Shown here piece by piece: positions 9,235 to 19,335 of a stretch of 64,000 bases of DNA (positions are counted from its first letter, which is position 1; each line of letters opens with the position of its first letter). The DNA comes from SAR324 cluster bacterium (GTDB lineage Bacteria; SAR324; XYD2-FULL-50-16): positions 248,001 through 312,000 of the forward strand of contig JANQGX010000012.1 of NCBI GenBank assembly GCA_028282885.1, in the 5' to 3' direction. The notes under the pieces were generated by a model. That model was not told the origin of the DNA. It saw only the letters and a list, made by a program, of their open reading frames with translations, and did no database searches. The translations under genes were made by a program, and so were the position numbers.

Positions 9235-10017
9235 CTAAAATCCAAATTTGGTAAGCAGTGCATCGACATCATCCTGAGACTTCTTTGCCTCATCTTCTTC
9301 TGCCAGGGGGCCTTTTAATTCAACTTCTTCAGAAACCGCATTATCATCTATTACTTGTCCGAATCTGCTAATCAGAAGTGCAAGATCTGTTTCAAGGGTT
9401 TTTAGCAGGTTAATGACCTTGAAAATCACTTGACCGGTCAGATCCTGGTAATCCTGTGCGATCATTATTTCTGTCAATCTCGATTGCAAGCCCTCCTGTT
9501 GAGCAGACAACGTCTTTATCTGTTCCATCGTTGTTTTTAAAGATTTTGTCAATGGCTTGGCGAGATTTTCATCGCTTAATGCGGTTTCCAGAGAGGAGAC
9601 GATCTCTTTCAGGGTGTTATCCTGCGAATTTACCATATCTGCAAGCTCTTCACCCAGATCCAGCGTTTTATTAGCCGCTTTGTCGGTCATCGTGACGATC
9701 ATCTGCAGTCGTTCCGACATCTCGTTGACATCCTCATTGGCTATTTTACCAAGATCTTCCGGGATCCCTTCTTTTATCAGGAGCAATTGGTCATGAAATC
9801 GCCTCAGGAGCTTGCCGACTTCCATAAACAAACTGTTGTCCGATGATGATTCGAACTCGCTTAATATCTTTTCAGCCGCCTCTTTGTCGGCTTTTTCCAG
9901 ATGTTGAAGTAGAGATTTTAGTTCACCGACCATCTGCCCCAGCGTGTTTATCTTATCGCTGTCGGAGATATTGTCGATCAGCTCGTGCAGGTTTTCTTGG
10001 ATTTTTTCTAGTTTCAT
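9235..10017 (-). CDS. cheZ: CheZ-type chemotaxis phosphatase
   Basis: 260 residues, helical throughout. The CheZ active-site signature AQDYQDLTGQVIFKVI is at about 187-202; Asp192 and Gln196 correspond to the acidic residue and glutamine that position water for CheY-P hydrolysis. The C-terminus QDDVDALLTKFGF is the short amphipathic peptide that docks onto CheY, after a flexible acidic linker. CheZ dephosphorylates CheY-P and resets the flagellar motor. It precedes the SPOR gene by 85 bp on the same strand. A second, longer CheZ homologue sits at 21822-23060. No CheA or CheY gene is in the window. Confidence 0.88.
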   Translation of the reverse strand: MKLEKIQENLHELIDNISDSDKINTLGQMVGELKSLLQHLEKADKEAAEKILSEFESSSDNSLFMEVGKLLRRFHDQLLLIKEGIPEDLGKIANEDVNEMSERLQMIVTMTDKAANKTLDLGEELADMVNSQDNTLKEIVSSLETALSDENLAKPLTKSLKTTMEQIKTLSAQQEGLQSRLTEIMIAQDYQDLTGQVIFKVINLLKTLETDLALLISRFGQVIDDNAVSEEVELKGPLAEEDEAKKSQDDVDALLTKFGF

Positions 10018-10452
10018 AACCTTGTAATAGAGAGAGTCGTAAGTAAAATGGAGTTTATCCGGCTAAAAAGGGAGAGTTTTGTTTGGATTCTTCGTAGCAG
10101 ATGTGAAAGCACTCCCTTTTGTATCAAGATCCGATTTGCTTTTTTAGATTTCTCTGGTTTTCAGTTTCTCATGATTTTCGGGGCGTTCGCAACATTATTT
10201 TTAATTCTACGGTATTTAAATTGGATAGTACCGAGTTCGATAACCTCCGTCTAAGCCCATTCACCGAGTCAGAATTGTCAATTGGATCCGGGGATCAATT
10301 CGGGGATTTACCAGTTACCTAGGTGTCATGGTGATCTGAAATGGACGTCCCGTGGAGGCAAATAGATTGCTAGAATTAAACAGGTTTTCTATATTTAGCC
10401 GAGGGTAAATGAAAGACAGGATGAGTGAATTTAAGCGAATAGGACATGGTTT
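10018..10452. other. Divergent intergenic region between cheZ and an exported protein gene
   Basis: About 435 bp separating two divergent genes, so it should hold both promoters. I see AT-rich blocks but no confident -35/-10 pair, no repeat array and no RNA gene. Short open frames here have no ribosome site and no recognisable product. Confidence 0.4.
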
Positions 10453-11373
10453 ATGATTCGATTGATAATAATAGCATTGCTGATTTTTCGCTTTAGCGAT
10501 GTTTCCGGCAGTCGACCCACCGATGCAATAACCCGGGTGGAAGAGGTCGACAGGGTGATCAGGGAACACATGGAACGCCGGAGCTCTTTGATTGAAAAGG
10601 AACACTATGATGAGGCTGTACAATCAACCGGGCAGATAATCAATGAACTGGATAAGCTGGTTGAGGCTTTTATGCCCTTGGACGAAAGGATCAAGATGCT
10701 GATAAGCCGGGAACAGGAAATTATTGAACAGACTCGAAAAGTAAGCAATGTTCGAGATGGCGCAGAAGGGGAACCGAAAAGAAGCAGCCTGCAAAAGGAC
10801 CTGATTCACAATCAGATTGTCAATCGGGAAAAGACCGAACAGACTTATCAACTGATAGAACAAAACATAAAACGCCCTGACACACCGGCCGATGCAAAAA
10901 CAGAAGTACGAGATCAAAACCCTGCCGATCAGATGCAGGAAATATCAAAACTGATTGAAGCAGCGGCGATTGATCAGACCAATGCCATTGCAAAACTGGA
11001 GTTGCAGAAGAACAGATCGGCCATTGAGGATGAAGAAGCCGCAGTTGAAAAGATGGAAAAGGCTTTGGAGAAGCTCCGTCAACAGAACAGGTCAGATCAG
11101 CAGAATCAAACAGGTCAGAAAAATCCCGGTGATGACAAAAGAGATGATAAAAACCAGCAACCTCAACAACAATCGCAAAATAAGGGCTCCGACGGTCAAC
11201 AGCAGAAGAAAGATAACCAGGCAGGGGCAGATTCAAAAAAACTGACTCCCGAAAAAGCGTTGAAGGAGCTGTTGAAACTGAGAAAACAGGCCGCCGATGA
11301 GAAGACCAGAAGAAAGATGGAATACGGAGGTACGGTTATTCAAGACAGAACGCCGGTTGAAAAGGATTGGTAA
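10453..11373 (+). CDS. Exported glutamine-rich coiled-coil protein with a BatC-like C-terminal tail
   Basis: 306 residues. A short hydrophobic leader (MIRLIIIALLIFRFSDVSGS) is followed by charged helices with coiled-coil character. A low-complexity Q/N/D/K stretch lies at about 215-260, and a basic helix ending in RRKMEYGG and VEKDW closes the protein. From memory, the exported Bat (Bacteroides aerotolerance) accessory proteins BatC/BatE share this ending: Q-rich linker, helix ALLELRKQ-like, then P-V-E/D-K-D-W. No MoxR, BatA/BatB or TPR partners are visible here, so the assignment is only by this tail. It reads towards hemW. Function unknown. Confidence 0.6.
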   Translation: MIRLIIIALLIFRFSDVSGSRPTDAITRVEEVDRVIREHMERRSSLIEKEHYDEAVQSTGQIINELDKLVEAFMPLDERIKMLISREQEIIEQTRKVSNVRDGAEGEPKRSSLQKDLIHNQIVNREKTEQTYQLIEQNIKRPDTPADAKTEVRDQNPADQMQEISKLIEAAAIDQTNAIAKLELQKNRSAIEDEEAAVEKMEKALEKLRQQNRSDQQNQTGQKNPGDDKRDDKNQQPQQQSQNKGSDGQQQKKDNQAGADSKKLTPEKALKELLKLRKQAADEKTRRKMEYGGTVIQDRTPVEKDW

Positions 11374-11440
11374 AACCAAAAGTCATTAACCTTTCTTCCG
11401 ATAATTTTAAGATCAATACTTCAAATCCAAGTTGCCGCCG

Positions 11441-12595
11441 ATGAACCCTGTTGCAGGGCTTTACCTCCACATCCCATTTTGCAGAACGATTTGTCCTTTC
11501 TGTTCCTTTGCAGTGGTTAGGAATTCTGAAAGCAGACACAGAACCTACCTGGAACTGATTAAAAAGGAACTTTCACTTTTGCCTATACAAGAGACTCCTG
11601 GTTTATCGGCGGTGGAATCCATCTATCTTGGAGGCGGTACTCCTTCCACTCTCACACGGGATGAATTTGCCGAACTGATGAACTGGTGTGATGAACTAAC
11701 AGAATCCAGGCCGGTAATTCACCGGTCAGTTGAGATCAACCCCGAAGATGTTGATGAGATCCTGTGTGAAACGTTGAGGAACCAGGGGATTACAAGATAC
11801 AGTCTGGGTGTGCAAAGCTTCGATGATGCAAACCTGGCACTCCTCAATCGTGGTCACACGGGGAGAAACTCTCATGATGCTCTGGACCTGTTGCGCCAAT
11901 CCGGTTTAGAGGATTTCAACATTGATCTGATCTTCGGTTACCCCGGACAATCACCAGAAAGTTTGCAAGCGGATCTTGAAAAGGCTTTGTCCTACAATCC
12001 CAAACATATCTCTGTATATAGTCTGACTATCGAGCCTAAGACCAGATGGAACCGTAATCCCTTTTGGTCGGATTGGATTTGCGACCATGAAGATCTCATC
12101 GCGGATATGTACCGATTGATCGCCGACAGTTTGACCGATTCGGGATTTACTCATTACGAAATCAGTAATTTTTGTGTTCCCGGATATCAATCGGTTCAGA
12201 ACATGATCTATTGGAAAGGCCGAAACTACCTGGGATTGGGGCTTGGAGCACATTCGTATATTCACCCCCATCGCTGGGCGAACCACAGAAGAATGGTTGA
12301 CTATCAAAGTGCATTGGTTAACAACGAAAGAGCTTACAAATTCAAGGAAACAATCGATCTCATAAAACAAAGGGATGAGGAGTTGATGCTGGCTTTAAGA
12401 TTGAAGGAAGGTTTGGACCTGAGGCACTTTGAAGAGTCGTACAGGATAGGGGCAAAAGACAAGTGGAACAGGAAGATAGAAGTTCTGAAGAAAAAAGGCC
12501 TGCTGAAGGATGTTCCGAACGCCCTGATACCAACCCTGGAGGGATTTTTGCTTTCCGACGAGATTTCCGCATCACTTTCCGCATGTCTCGATTGA
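11441..12595 (+). CDS. hemW: Radical SAM heme chaperone HemW
   Basis: 384 residues read from the ATG at 11441 (MNPVAGLYLHIPF); a TTG nine bases upstream is possible. The radical-SAM cysteines are in HIPFCRTICPFCSF, that is C14-x3-C18-x2-C21. The SAM-binding GGGTPS follows, then the family motifs SLGVQSF and NIDLIFGYPGQ. The three-Cys spacing and the absence of the HNxR-type oxidase features indicate HemW, a heme-binding chaperone for respiratory enzymes, rather than oxygen-independent coproporphyrinogen oxidase HemN. It lies 67 bp after the exported protein gene on the same strand. Confidence 0.88.
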   Translation: MNPVAGLYLHIPFCRTICPFCSFAVVRNSESRHRTYLELIKKELSLLPIQETPGLSAVESIYLGGGTPSTLTRDEFAELMNWCDELTESRPVIHRSVEINPEDVDEILCETLRNQGITRYSLGVQSFDDANLALLNRGHTGRNSHDALDLLRQSGLEDFNIDLIFGYPGQSPESLQADLEKALSYNPKHISVYSLTIEPKTRWNRNPFWSDWICDHEDLIADMYRLIADSLTDSGFTHYEISNFCVPGYQSVQNMIYWKGRNYLGLGLGAHSYIHPHRWANHRRMVDYQSALVNNERAYKFKETIDLIKQRDEELMLALRLKEGLDLRHFEESYRIGAKDKWNRKIEVLKKKGLLKDVPNALIPTLEGFLLSDEISASLSACLD

Positions 12596-13072
12596 TGATG
12601 CTCTTCCTGTATCTCCGTATTATCCAACAGTGAAGCTTTATCGCAAATGAACCGTGTGGTTTATTTCTTGATACAACTCAATTATAAAGTTTCAAATATA
12701 AGTCATATTATTAGTCAGTATTATATGCCATAACCTACTGTTAAGGAATCATCACTCCAGTTAAAGCCTTACCTTGAGTCTGTAATAAACTCTAGTGTTG
12801 TTATTGGATGTAAGGAGAGTGCCTGTCGGTTGATTCGGTTTTTTGGCGGATTTGTCGTTACATTCAATAAAATGAGCCGGGGTCAGACTTGAAGAGTTGA
12901 TGTCGATAAGGAATGCGATATCGACTGGGATACATTCTTTTATGGCCTTTTCCGTCTTGACGTCTGGTTCACGCAGATAATGCGGAATGATTTCTGGCTG
13001 TGGGACTGCAAGATGGGAAAAACAATCTTTTACCCGATCTATAATTTATCGATAACTTTTTAGAAAAAAACC
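12596..13072. other. Intergenic region upstream of sucC
   Basis: 477 bp without a supported gene. A TATAAT hexamer at 13040-13045 lies 28 bp upstream of the sucC start, but the expected -35 position has no good match. A 7-bp inverted repeat GTCGATA/TATCGAC is at 12902-12925. The short motif GGGGTCAGAC at about 12880 is also seen near mobile-element ends in other genomes, but nothing around it supports an element here. Confidence 0.4.
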
Positions 13073-14251
13073 ATGAAAATACATGAATATCAAGCAAAAG
13101 AAGTAGTTTCCAAATACGGTGCAACGGTTCCTCAAGGATTTGTCGCAAAAACCGTAGATGAAGCATTGGAAGCGGCAAAGAAGCTTCCTGGTGACGTGTG
13201 TGTTGTCAAGGCACAAATACACGCCGGTGGTCGTGGAAAAGGTGGTGGAGTCAAGGTGTCCAAAGGCCTTGGCGAAGTGAAGGAAAATGCTGAAGCCATC
13301 CTGGGCATGCAGTTGGTGACGAAACAGACCGGTCCCGAAGGGCAATTGGTCAAGACACTGCTGATCGAAGAGGGAATGGACATCAAAAAGGAACTCTACT
13401 TTTCGGTATTGACAGATCGTGGAACACAGAAGGTTGTTTTGATTGCATCAACCGAAGGTGGGATGAACATTGAGGAGGTTGCTGAAGAAACTCCCGAGAA
13501 AATTCTCAAGGAATTCGTGGATCCTGCCCTGGGACTCAGACCTTTTCAGTGCCAGAGACTGGCCTATGGACTCGGCCTTGATAAATTCGATCCCAAACTG
13601 GTGAGACAGGCCTCAGCTTTTTTTATGAATCTCTATAACGCCTTCATGGCTAAAGACTGTTCAATGCTTGAGATTAATCCTGTTGTTATTACCGGTGATA
13701 ATCGCATTCTGGCACTTGACTGCAAGATGTCATTTGATGACAGCTCCCTGTTCAGGCAAAAAGACATAGTGGAATTGAGAGATTTTGATGAAGAGGATCC
13801 TTCCGAGGTTGAAGCGAGCAAATTTGATCTGAACTTCATTAAACTGGATGGAAACATCGGCTGCATGGTAAATGGAGCCGGTCTAGCCATGGCAACCATG
13901 GATATTATTCAACATTATGGTAGTTCTCCCGCCAATTTCCTCGATGTAGGTGGTACAGCCACTGAGGAAAGAGTTGAAGCAGCCTTTAAACTCATTACCA
14001 AAGACCCGAATGTTAAAGCGATTCTGATTAACATTTTCGGCGGAATCGTTCGTTGCGATGTTATTGCAGGCGGTGTTGTTGAAGCTTTCAAGAAAGTGGA
14101 TATGTCGATTCCCGTGGTAGTTCGACTGCAAGGAACCAATGCGGAAAAAGCCGCCGATATTATCAAGGATTCCGGATTAAGCGATAAGATTATCATGATT
14201 CCGGGTTTTGCAGATGCTGCTAAAAAGGCTGTTGAAGTTGCCCAAGGTTAA
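13073..14251 (+). CDS. sucC: Succinyl-CoA synthetase (ADP/GDP-forming) beta subunit
   Basis: 392 residues, normal for SucC. The N-terminus [20 protein letters not shown] is the conserved ATP-grasp start. [16 protein letters not shown] marks the nucleotide-binding region and [16 protein letters not shown] the C-terminal ligase domain. With SucD it interconverts succinyl-CoA and succinate with substrate-level phosphorylation in the citric acid cycle. sucD follows after 45 bp. The ribosome site before the ATG is weak (A-rich). Confidence 0.97.
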   Translation: MKIHEYQAKEVVSKYGATVPQGFVAKTVDEALEAAKKLPGDVCVVKAQIHAGGRGKGGGVKVSKGLGEVKENAEAILGMQLVTKQTGPEGQLVKTLLIEEGMDIKKELYFSVLTDRGTQKVVLIASTEGGMNIEEVAEETPEKILKEFVDPALGLRPFQCQRLAYGLGLDKFDPKLVRQASAFFMNLYNAFMAKDCSMLEINPVVITGDNRILALDCKMSFDDSSLFRQKDIVELRDFDEEDPSEVEASKFDLNFIKLDGNIGCMVNGAGLAMATMDIIQHYGSSPANFLDVGGTATEERVEAAFKLITKDPNVKAILINIFGGIVRCDVIAGGVVEAFKKVDMSIPVVVRLQGTNAEKAADIIKDSGLSDKIIMIPGFADAAKKAVEVAQG

Positions 14252-14296
14252 GACTGGACTGAACTCTATTTATTCAAAAAATCAAAGGTAAATATT

Positions 14297-15169
14297 ATGA
14301 GCATATTTGTTGATAAGAATACTAAAATTCTGGTCCAGGGAATCACTGGGTCACAAGGAGCATTACACGCAAGAGCCTGTAAGGAATACTGCGATACACA
14401 AATTGTTGCCGGTGTCACTCCCGGAAAAGGCGGGATGGATCATGAAGGTACGCCGGTCTTCAATACCGTTCGTGATGCGGTTGAAACCACAGGAGCCAAC
14501 TGCTCCATGATTTTTGTTCCGCCCCCATTCTGTGGTGACGCAATTCTGGAAGCCATTGAAGCGGAAGTGGATCTTGTTATCGCTATTACTGAAGGTGTTC
14601 CGGTTAAGGACATGATCACAGTCGCCCAGGCCTTGAGGGGATCCAAGACCAGACTAATCGGACCCAATTGCCCCGGCATTATCACACCGGGTGAATGCAA
14701 GATCGGTATTATGCCCGGTTTTATTCATAAGCAGGGTGAGATCGGCGTTGTTTCCCGCTCCGGAACCCTGACATATGAAGCTGTAGATCAATTAACAAAG
14801 GTTGGACTGGGTCAATCCACCTGTATCGGAATCGGTGGAGATCCGATTAACGGAACCAATTTTATCGATTGTCTGAAGGCTTTCCAGGATGACGATCAGA
14901 CCAAAGGAATCGTGATGATCGGTGAAATCGGCGGAACTGCCGAAGAAGAAGCGGCTGAATTTGCACAGGAATATGTAAAGAAGCCGATTGTCTCCTTTAT
15001 TTGTGGAAAAACAGCGCCTCCGGGACGTCGAATGGGGCACGCCGGTGCCATCGTAGCCGGTGGCAAGGGAACTGCTGCCAGCAAGATTGAAACACTGGAA
15101 TCCTGTGGAATTTCCGTTGCTCCGACACCTGCTGCTATCGGTGAAACTATGTCCAAGGTTATGAGCTAA
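14297..15169 (+). CDS. sucD: Succinyl-CoA synthetase alpha subunit
   Basis: 290 residues, the standard length. The CoA-binding N-terminal domain begins [21 protein letters not shown], and the cis-proline loop [10 protein letters not shown] is present. The active-site histidine that is phosphorylated during catalysis lies in [17 protein letters not shown] near residue 247. It forms the heterodimer or heterotetramer with SucC encoded immediately upstream. A strong hairpin follows the stop codon. Confidence 0.97.
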   Translation: MSIFVDKNTKILVQGITGSQGALHARACKEYCDTQIVAGVTPGKGGMDHEGTPVFNTVRDAVETTGANCSMIFVPPPFCGDAILEAIEAEVDLVIAITEGVPVKDMITVAQALRGSKTRLIGPNCPGIITPGECKIGIMPGFIHKQGEIGVVSRSGTLTYEAVDQLTKVGLGQSTCIGIGGDPINGTNFIDCLKAFQDDDQTKGIVMIGEIGGTAEEEAAEFAQEYVKKPIVSFICGKTAPPGRRMGHAGAIVAGGKGTAASKIETLESCGISVAPTPAAIGETMSKVMS

Positions 15170-15180
15170 GCAAATCTCTC

Positions 15181-15208
15181 CGGAAGGAACTGCTTGCAGT
15201 TCCTTCCG
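15181..15208 (+). terminator. Perfect hairpin just downstream of sucD
   Basis: The sequence CGGAAGGAACTGC is followed after two bases by its exact reverse complement, giving a 12-13 bp stem with a minimal loop, 12 bp after the sucD stop. No T-run follows, so it is not a canonical intrinsic terminator. It may protect the 3' end of the sucCD messenger or end transcription with Rho. Confidence 0.5.
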
Positions 15209-15592
15209 ACTCTCCGGCCTCCCACCTCATTTTCGATCGTTTTACGAAACGACCACCCTTTTTTCGATATTTAAAAGTCTTTTACATCGACCCATCCGAA
15301 TCCTATCGATTCTAGTCAACGATTCGGCAAAGCTGTTGTTTGCTTTGGATAATTGATAGTTGGTTGTTTTTTCTGATAGACAGCATTTCGACAATAAGCC
15401 CTGAGCCATCTAAATTCTTGACAATTTGAATAAAATGCTTTCAAATCAAACCGTAGTTGAGCTACAAAGACAAACAACGAAAGTTACCCATTATCACTAC
15501 TGAGTCAACAATAGTCTGGACCACACTGAACCGGTTTTTATCTGCTTACTGTTAGAGGCTATCTGATTCCGTTTAAACTTGGAGGTGCGAGC
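15209..15592. other. Intergenic region upstream of the CfpA-like gene
   Basis: Beyond the hairpin, about 380 bp contain no supported gene. A TTGACA at 15418-15423 is a plausible -35 element, but no clear -10 lies 16-18 bp after it. A strong ribosome site GGAGGTG precedes the GTG start at 15593. Confidence 0.35.
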
Positions 15593-17485
15593 GTGTTAAA
15601 AGAGAAAATGGCAAAAGGTCCCAACTTCGTCCATCCTGAAAAGCCGAGTGCTGTTGGAAGTCGAAATAGTATCAACAGGGACAATCGCAACGAATACCAA
15701 GAAGCCGCATTAATAATCGATGAAGAGACAGATAAGATTCTTAATCATGTGAAGTCGAAGCTTCCGCCTGAAGTTCTGGACAAGTTGGAGGTAATGGGTG
15801 GGGTCAAGGAGAAGATCCACAACTATTACAACCAGAATCTTCAAAACATGCACAACCGATACATGGTTACGGTTGAAGATGAACTTTTGAAGAAATACAG
15901 GGATCTGATCGATAAAGAGGAGTACAATCATCTCAATCGTTACACCGCCAGGAACATCGCCGATATTCTTGGTAAAATTGGTGGTGAAGACCATTTCACA
16001 ACTGCTGAGATTGAAAAATCAATAGCCAATATCTATGGCCACCTTCAAGGCCATGTCCAAAGAGGCGTAGCGGAGATTGAAAATGCAACCAACGCCTTGG
16101 TGCGGCAGAAGAATGATGTCGGGTCTTTCATCCGGAAAGAAAACGCCTATGCCATTGCCAAGTGCTCCTTCAAAAATAACGCGTTGAAACCGAAAACAGT
16201 TCTTGATGTCAAACTGGCCATCAATATCCTTGATTCGGAACTGATAACTCCCATATACCATTATCAGAATACCTTTCAGCATCTGATCAAGGACACAATC
16301 TCCAGGCAGATTCATCATAGGATCGATCAGAGCATCAATGAAATCAATTACAGACGCGTTGACCAGGGGCTTGATGAACTGAATGGCGATGACAAGTTTC
16401 TGGAGCGCCTTAAAGCCTTGGAAGAGCATCTCTCTTTCGAGGATGACCCCAATGATGAGAACGCCAAGCGCTACGGCATGGTTGCGAAGCGAATCCTTGA
16501 TTGTCTTGAAATTGAAGGTGTCGAAAACGGAGGAGCAGGCGACGAAACTGAAAATATCAGAGATGCTGTACGAATGGTGATCGATAAGGAGAATATCCGC
16601 AACAAAGGATTCAACAAGGTTGTCAACGCCCTGACCTCCATTCTCGATGTTTCCAAAATGGGATACCAGTTCATCGAGAATTACAAAAATGCCAGGGTTT
16701 GTGTGATTCGGGAATATGAGATCAAAGACAAGAATGAGATCCCTGATGAGTCTTTTACCATTCGACTTAGCTACTTCGATAATGACCAGCTAAGAGAAAT
16801 GCGTAAGGCCTATGACAGGCAATTGGATTTGCTCTCCGAGGAGATTGCCAAGGTCACCGAAGTGGTGGATCAGGTTTTTCATAACTGGTGCGATGAGCAA
16901 GGGGTCCAAAACTATCAAACGGTTTCCCGGGAGATCCTGAAAGAGGAACAGAAAAGTCACAAAAAGTGGTGGGAATTCTGGAAAAGCGTCGAAGAAGAGG
17001 TTGAAGAAGAGGATGCTCTTTGGAATGAACTGACATTTATGGAAGTTAACAGTAACAACGGTGATGACGACACCAAGCAGAACACCGGTTCTTTTCTAAA
17101 GGAACAGATCAAGCTGATAAAGCGGAAAGTTTTGAAGATCTACGGAAATCAGCATCCTCGGGAGCGATTTGTCATTGAGGAGAGAGTTAACTTCCTGGAT
17201 GATACCTATCAGGATCTTTTTTCAAAGATCAACCCACATCATCTCCAACAGGGATTGGTTCTCGACGTCGACATTACTTCAGTGAAACAGCAACGAACCA
17301 CCATGGATTCCATGTCGAATGTTCTCAACGAGTTCCTGTTCCAGGTTTCCAGAGGATTTCTTGATCAGGCTGTTGAAGCATATGCCGGTAATCGACCTCG
17401 CTCCATTATTAGCGATGATATCGATAGAACCTTCACCTCTGTGTTGCAGACAATGGATAAAAGCCTGGAGGATGTCGAAGTCTGA
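15593..17485 (+). CDS. Large helical protein resembling cytoplasmic filament protein CfpA
   Basis: 630 residues, soluble and charged, with no signal peptide or membrane segment, and predicted by eye to be mostly helical. The GTG start is set by a GGAGGTG site 6 bases upstream. From memory, the central block around 140-215 (GHVQRGVAEIENATNALVRQ, FIRKENAYAIAKCSFKNN, KPKTVLDVKLAINILDSE) resembles spirochaetal CfpA, which forms cytoplasmic ribbon filaments running along the cell beneath the flagella. Single copy, no operon partners, followed by a good terminator. The similarity is recalled rather than searched, so the name is provisional; the alternative is an unrelated conserved hypothetical protein. 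Confidence 0.55.
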   Translation: MLKEKMAKGPNFVHPEKPSAVGSRNSINRDNRNEYQEAALIIDEETDKILNHVKSKLPPEVLDKLEVMGGVKEKIHNYYNQNLQNMHNRYMVTVEDELLKKYRDLIDKEEYNHLNRYTARNIADILGKIGGEDHFTTAEIEKSIANIYGHLQGHVQRGVAEIENATNALVRQKNDVGSFIRKENAYAIAKCSFKNNALKPKTVLDVKLAINILDSELITPIYHYQNTFQHLIKDTISRQIHHRIDQSINEINYRRVDQGLDELNGDDKFLERLKALEEHLSFEDDPNDENAKRYGMVAKRILDCLEIEGVENGGAGDETENIRDAVRMVIDKENIRNKGFNKVVNALTSILDVSKMGYQFIENYKNARVCVIREYEIKDKNEIPDESFTIRLSYFDNDQLREMRKAYDRQLDLLSEEIAKVTEVVDQVFHNWCDEQGVQNYQTVSREILKEEQKSHKKWWEFWKSVEEEVEEEDALWNELTFMEVNSNNGDDDTKQNTGSFLKEQIKLIKRKVLKIYGNQHPRERFVIEERVNFLDDTYQDLFSKINPHHLQQGLVLDVDITSVKQQRTTMDSMSNVLNEFLFQVSRGFLDQAVEAYAGNRPRSIISDDIDRTFTSVLQTMDKSLEDVEV

Positions 17486-17515
17486 AAGGGGATGGGTTCA
17501 AGTACAACCGATAAG

Positions 17516-17563
17516 ACGGGATCGACCCTGATTAGTCATAATAAGGGAAGATCCCGTTTTTTT
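17516..17563 (+). terminator. Intrinsic terminator of the CfpA-like gene
   Basis: A stem ACGGGATC...GATCCCGT, extended inwards by CCCT/AGGG, ends in seven T residues on the plus strand. It lies about 30 bp after the stop at 17485 and overlaps the stop codon of the convergent zinc-ribbon gene. Confidence 0.85.
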
Positions 17564-18905
17564 ATGGTCCGCGGCGGTTAAATCTATTGATCCTGGCTCC
17601 CAGCTTTTCAATGTTCTGTGTGTCCGGAGCATCAAAGAAGATGATCTGAAAGTCTATCAAATCGTCAGAGCCAAATTCCTGGTCTGCTTTACTTTCTTCC
17701 GCCAACTCATCAACGATGGCGATGATATTCTCCCGGGAACCGATCTTCAGCAGTTCATCGTCCAGGTAGACACCTGCAAAGGCTGTAGAGGTGATGGGTT
17801 GGTCGCTGTTCTTCCTGTATAAATATCCCTCGATTTCAATCCCGCTCACTGAGATATTCTCTCCGTAGACGTTTAACAGTTTGCCTTCCAACACAAACAT
17901 GTTTGTTTTCAGGTTTTTATTCTGAATGAAACGGCCGCTGAGGGGTTCCAGAATGGCTATCTTCGACTGACTGTTAAAAGCCTCTGCCTGGGGTGCTGTG
18001 TAGATCTCTTCTGTCTGAAAATCAAAATACAGCAAACCGACTCCGGCCAGAGCAAGAATGACAATAATCCAAATAATCCAGAGTAAAATGTTCCTCTTTT
18101 TCTTCTCTTTCTTGGGCTTTTTTTCTTTTTTGATCGAAGCAGCCCTGGGCGCATCGCCAATGTCATCCAGATCGGTAAACTCGTCCAGATCGGTATCGAT
18201 TGAGAGCTCCGGTTCTTCATCAGGCAGATCATCTTCAATTTCCGGCCAGGACGTTTCCTGTTCGCTATCTACCTCTTTTTCCTGTTTTGATTTGGGTTTA
18301 AGGAAAATCTTGTATTTCTGCTCTTCGGATATTTCGTCGATATCGGGTTCTTCATCATCCGGAAGGGGATCCAACTCTTCTCCGTTTTCGGAAGTCAATT
18401 TGACCGATTCCAGGTATTCGTCTGACGCATCTTTAGATGACAAGCCATCATCAACATTCGGATCATGGTCGGAGTTTTCAACCGTTTTTTCATCAATGTT
18501 GTTGAACAGGTCGTCAACTTCTATTTCGCTCTCTTCAGGTATTTCAATGTTATCGAGGTCTATATCACCGTCTTCATAGTCTTCTTCATAGGCCCGGGAT
18601 GAGGGTGATAGCGAAGGAGTATCGCTATCTGTCGGTTTTGATATGGAGAAAAAATTGCCACAATTTCCGCAACGGGCCTTCGTTTCCTTATTGCCTATGG
18701 AGTTCAGCGGCACAGAATACTGGGTTCCACACTGGTCGCACACCACTATTTTTTTAGGCGTTTTTCGGGATACTTCATCCTGTGTTTCCCTGCTAAGGGG
18801 AATAGGCTCAGAACATTTGGCACACCTGACGACCGATTCTGCTTCCGGTAATTTATTCTCGTCAATCTTGTAGGTGGTATGACAGTGCTGACATTGGATA
18901 AACAT
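17562..18905 (-). CDS. MJ0042-type zinc-ribbon membrane protein with DUF3426-like C-terminus
   Basis: 447 residues. Two tandem zinc ribbons open the protein: Cys5, 8, 28 and 31, and Cys56, 59, 79 and 82, both in the C-x2-C...C-x2-C pattern of the MJ0042 family. A long acidic, low-complexity region (about 95-265) and a Lys-rich patch precede one transmembrane helix (NILLWIIWIIVILALAGVGL). The last 140 residues form a beta-rich extracytoplasmic domain like DUF3426. This architecture is frequent in Proteobacteria, including deltaproteobacteria and myxobacteria, but its role is not established. The acidic region is unusually long. It is a single gene, convergent with the CfpA-like gene. Confidence 0.75.
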   Translation of the reverse strand: MFIQCQHCHTTYKIDENKLPEAESVVRCAKCSEPIPLSRETQDEVSRKTPKKIVVCDQCGTQYSVPLNSIGNKETKARCGNCGNFFSISKPTDSDTPSLSPSSRAYEEDYEDGDIDLDNIEIPEESEIEVDDLFNNIDEKTVENSDHDPNVDDGLSSKDASDEYLESVKLTSENGEELDPLPDDEEPDIDEISEEQKYKIFLKPKSKQEKEVDSEQETSWPEIEDDLPDEEPELSIDTDLDEFTDLDDIGDAPRAASIKKEKKPKKEKKKRNILLWIIWIIVILALAGVGLLYFDFQTEEIYTAPQAEAFNSQSKIAILEPLSGRFIQNKNLKTNMFVLEGKLLNVYGENISVSGIEIEGYLYRKNSDQPITSTAFAGVYLDDELLKIGSRENIIAIVDELAEESKADQEFGSDDLIDFQIIFFDAPDTQNIEKLGARINRFNRRGP

Positions 18906-19335
18906 TCGTTCCTTATCTATTGATGTTTAGGATGGTTGGCTTTGATTTCTTTCCCCAAGGTACTTTAATGTAAATGATTTAGCAATTGCATTTGGTAAAG
19001 TTCGACCAATTGTAGGAGTAGATACACCCCAAAATGGAACTACGACTCATTGATCCTCTTTCAATCCGTCCTGCTTTCTGAAATCTTAAAATAAATCAAC
19101 AAGAAAAGCAAAGATTTTATTCAATCAGCCGGGAACAGGGAGAGACTTATGTAAACAAAATATTGTTGCTAATATAAATCGATAGCTGCTAACGTATGAA
19201 GGAGAACAATTTCACATGGTTGGACCCTGTTTTTATTGAAGGGATTGATTTATGGTCTTTTTTATGCATTTTGCACATGCGTGATAACAGTCGGAAATTA
19301 TAGAATATCGAAAATCAACCCATGGGAGCGGTAAT
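18906..19335. other. Divergent intergenic region
   Basis: 430 bp between the zinc-ribbon gene (minus) and the exported-protein operon (plus). It is AT-rich and presumably holds both promoters; none could be fixed with confidence. A GGAGCG ribosome site precedes the ATG at 19336. No repeats or RNA genes were seen. Confidence 0.4.

Noticed and set aside
12875-12895. GGGGTCAGAC motif as evidence of a REP/RAYT-type element
   Set aside because: Only a short match with no transposase gene, no paired repeat and no clear ends.
15181-15208. Reading the sucD hairpin as a canonical Rho-independent terminator
   Set aside because: The stem is strong but no T-run follows, so I list it only as a hairpin with uncertain function.
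18058-18579. 173-codon serine-rich open frame on the plus strand
   Set aside because: Mirror image of the acidic Asp/Glu stretch in the zinc-ribbon gene.
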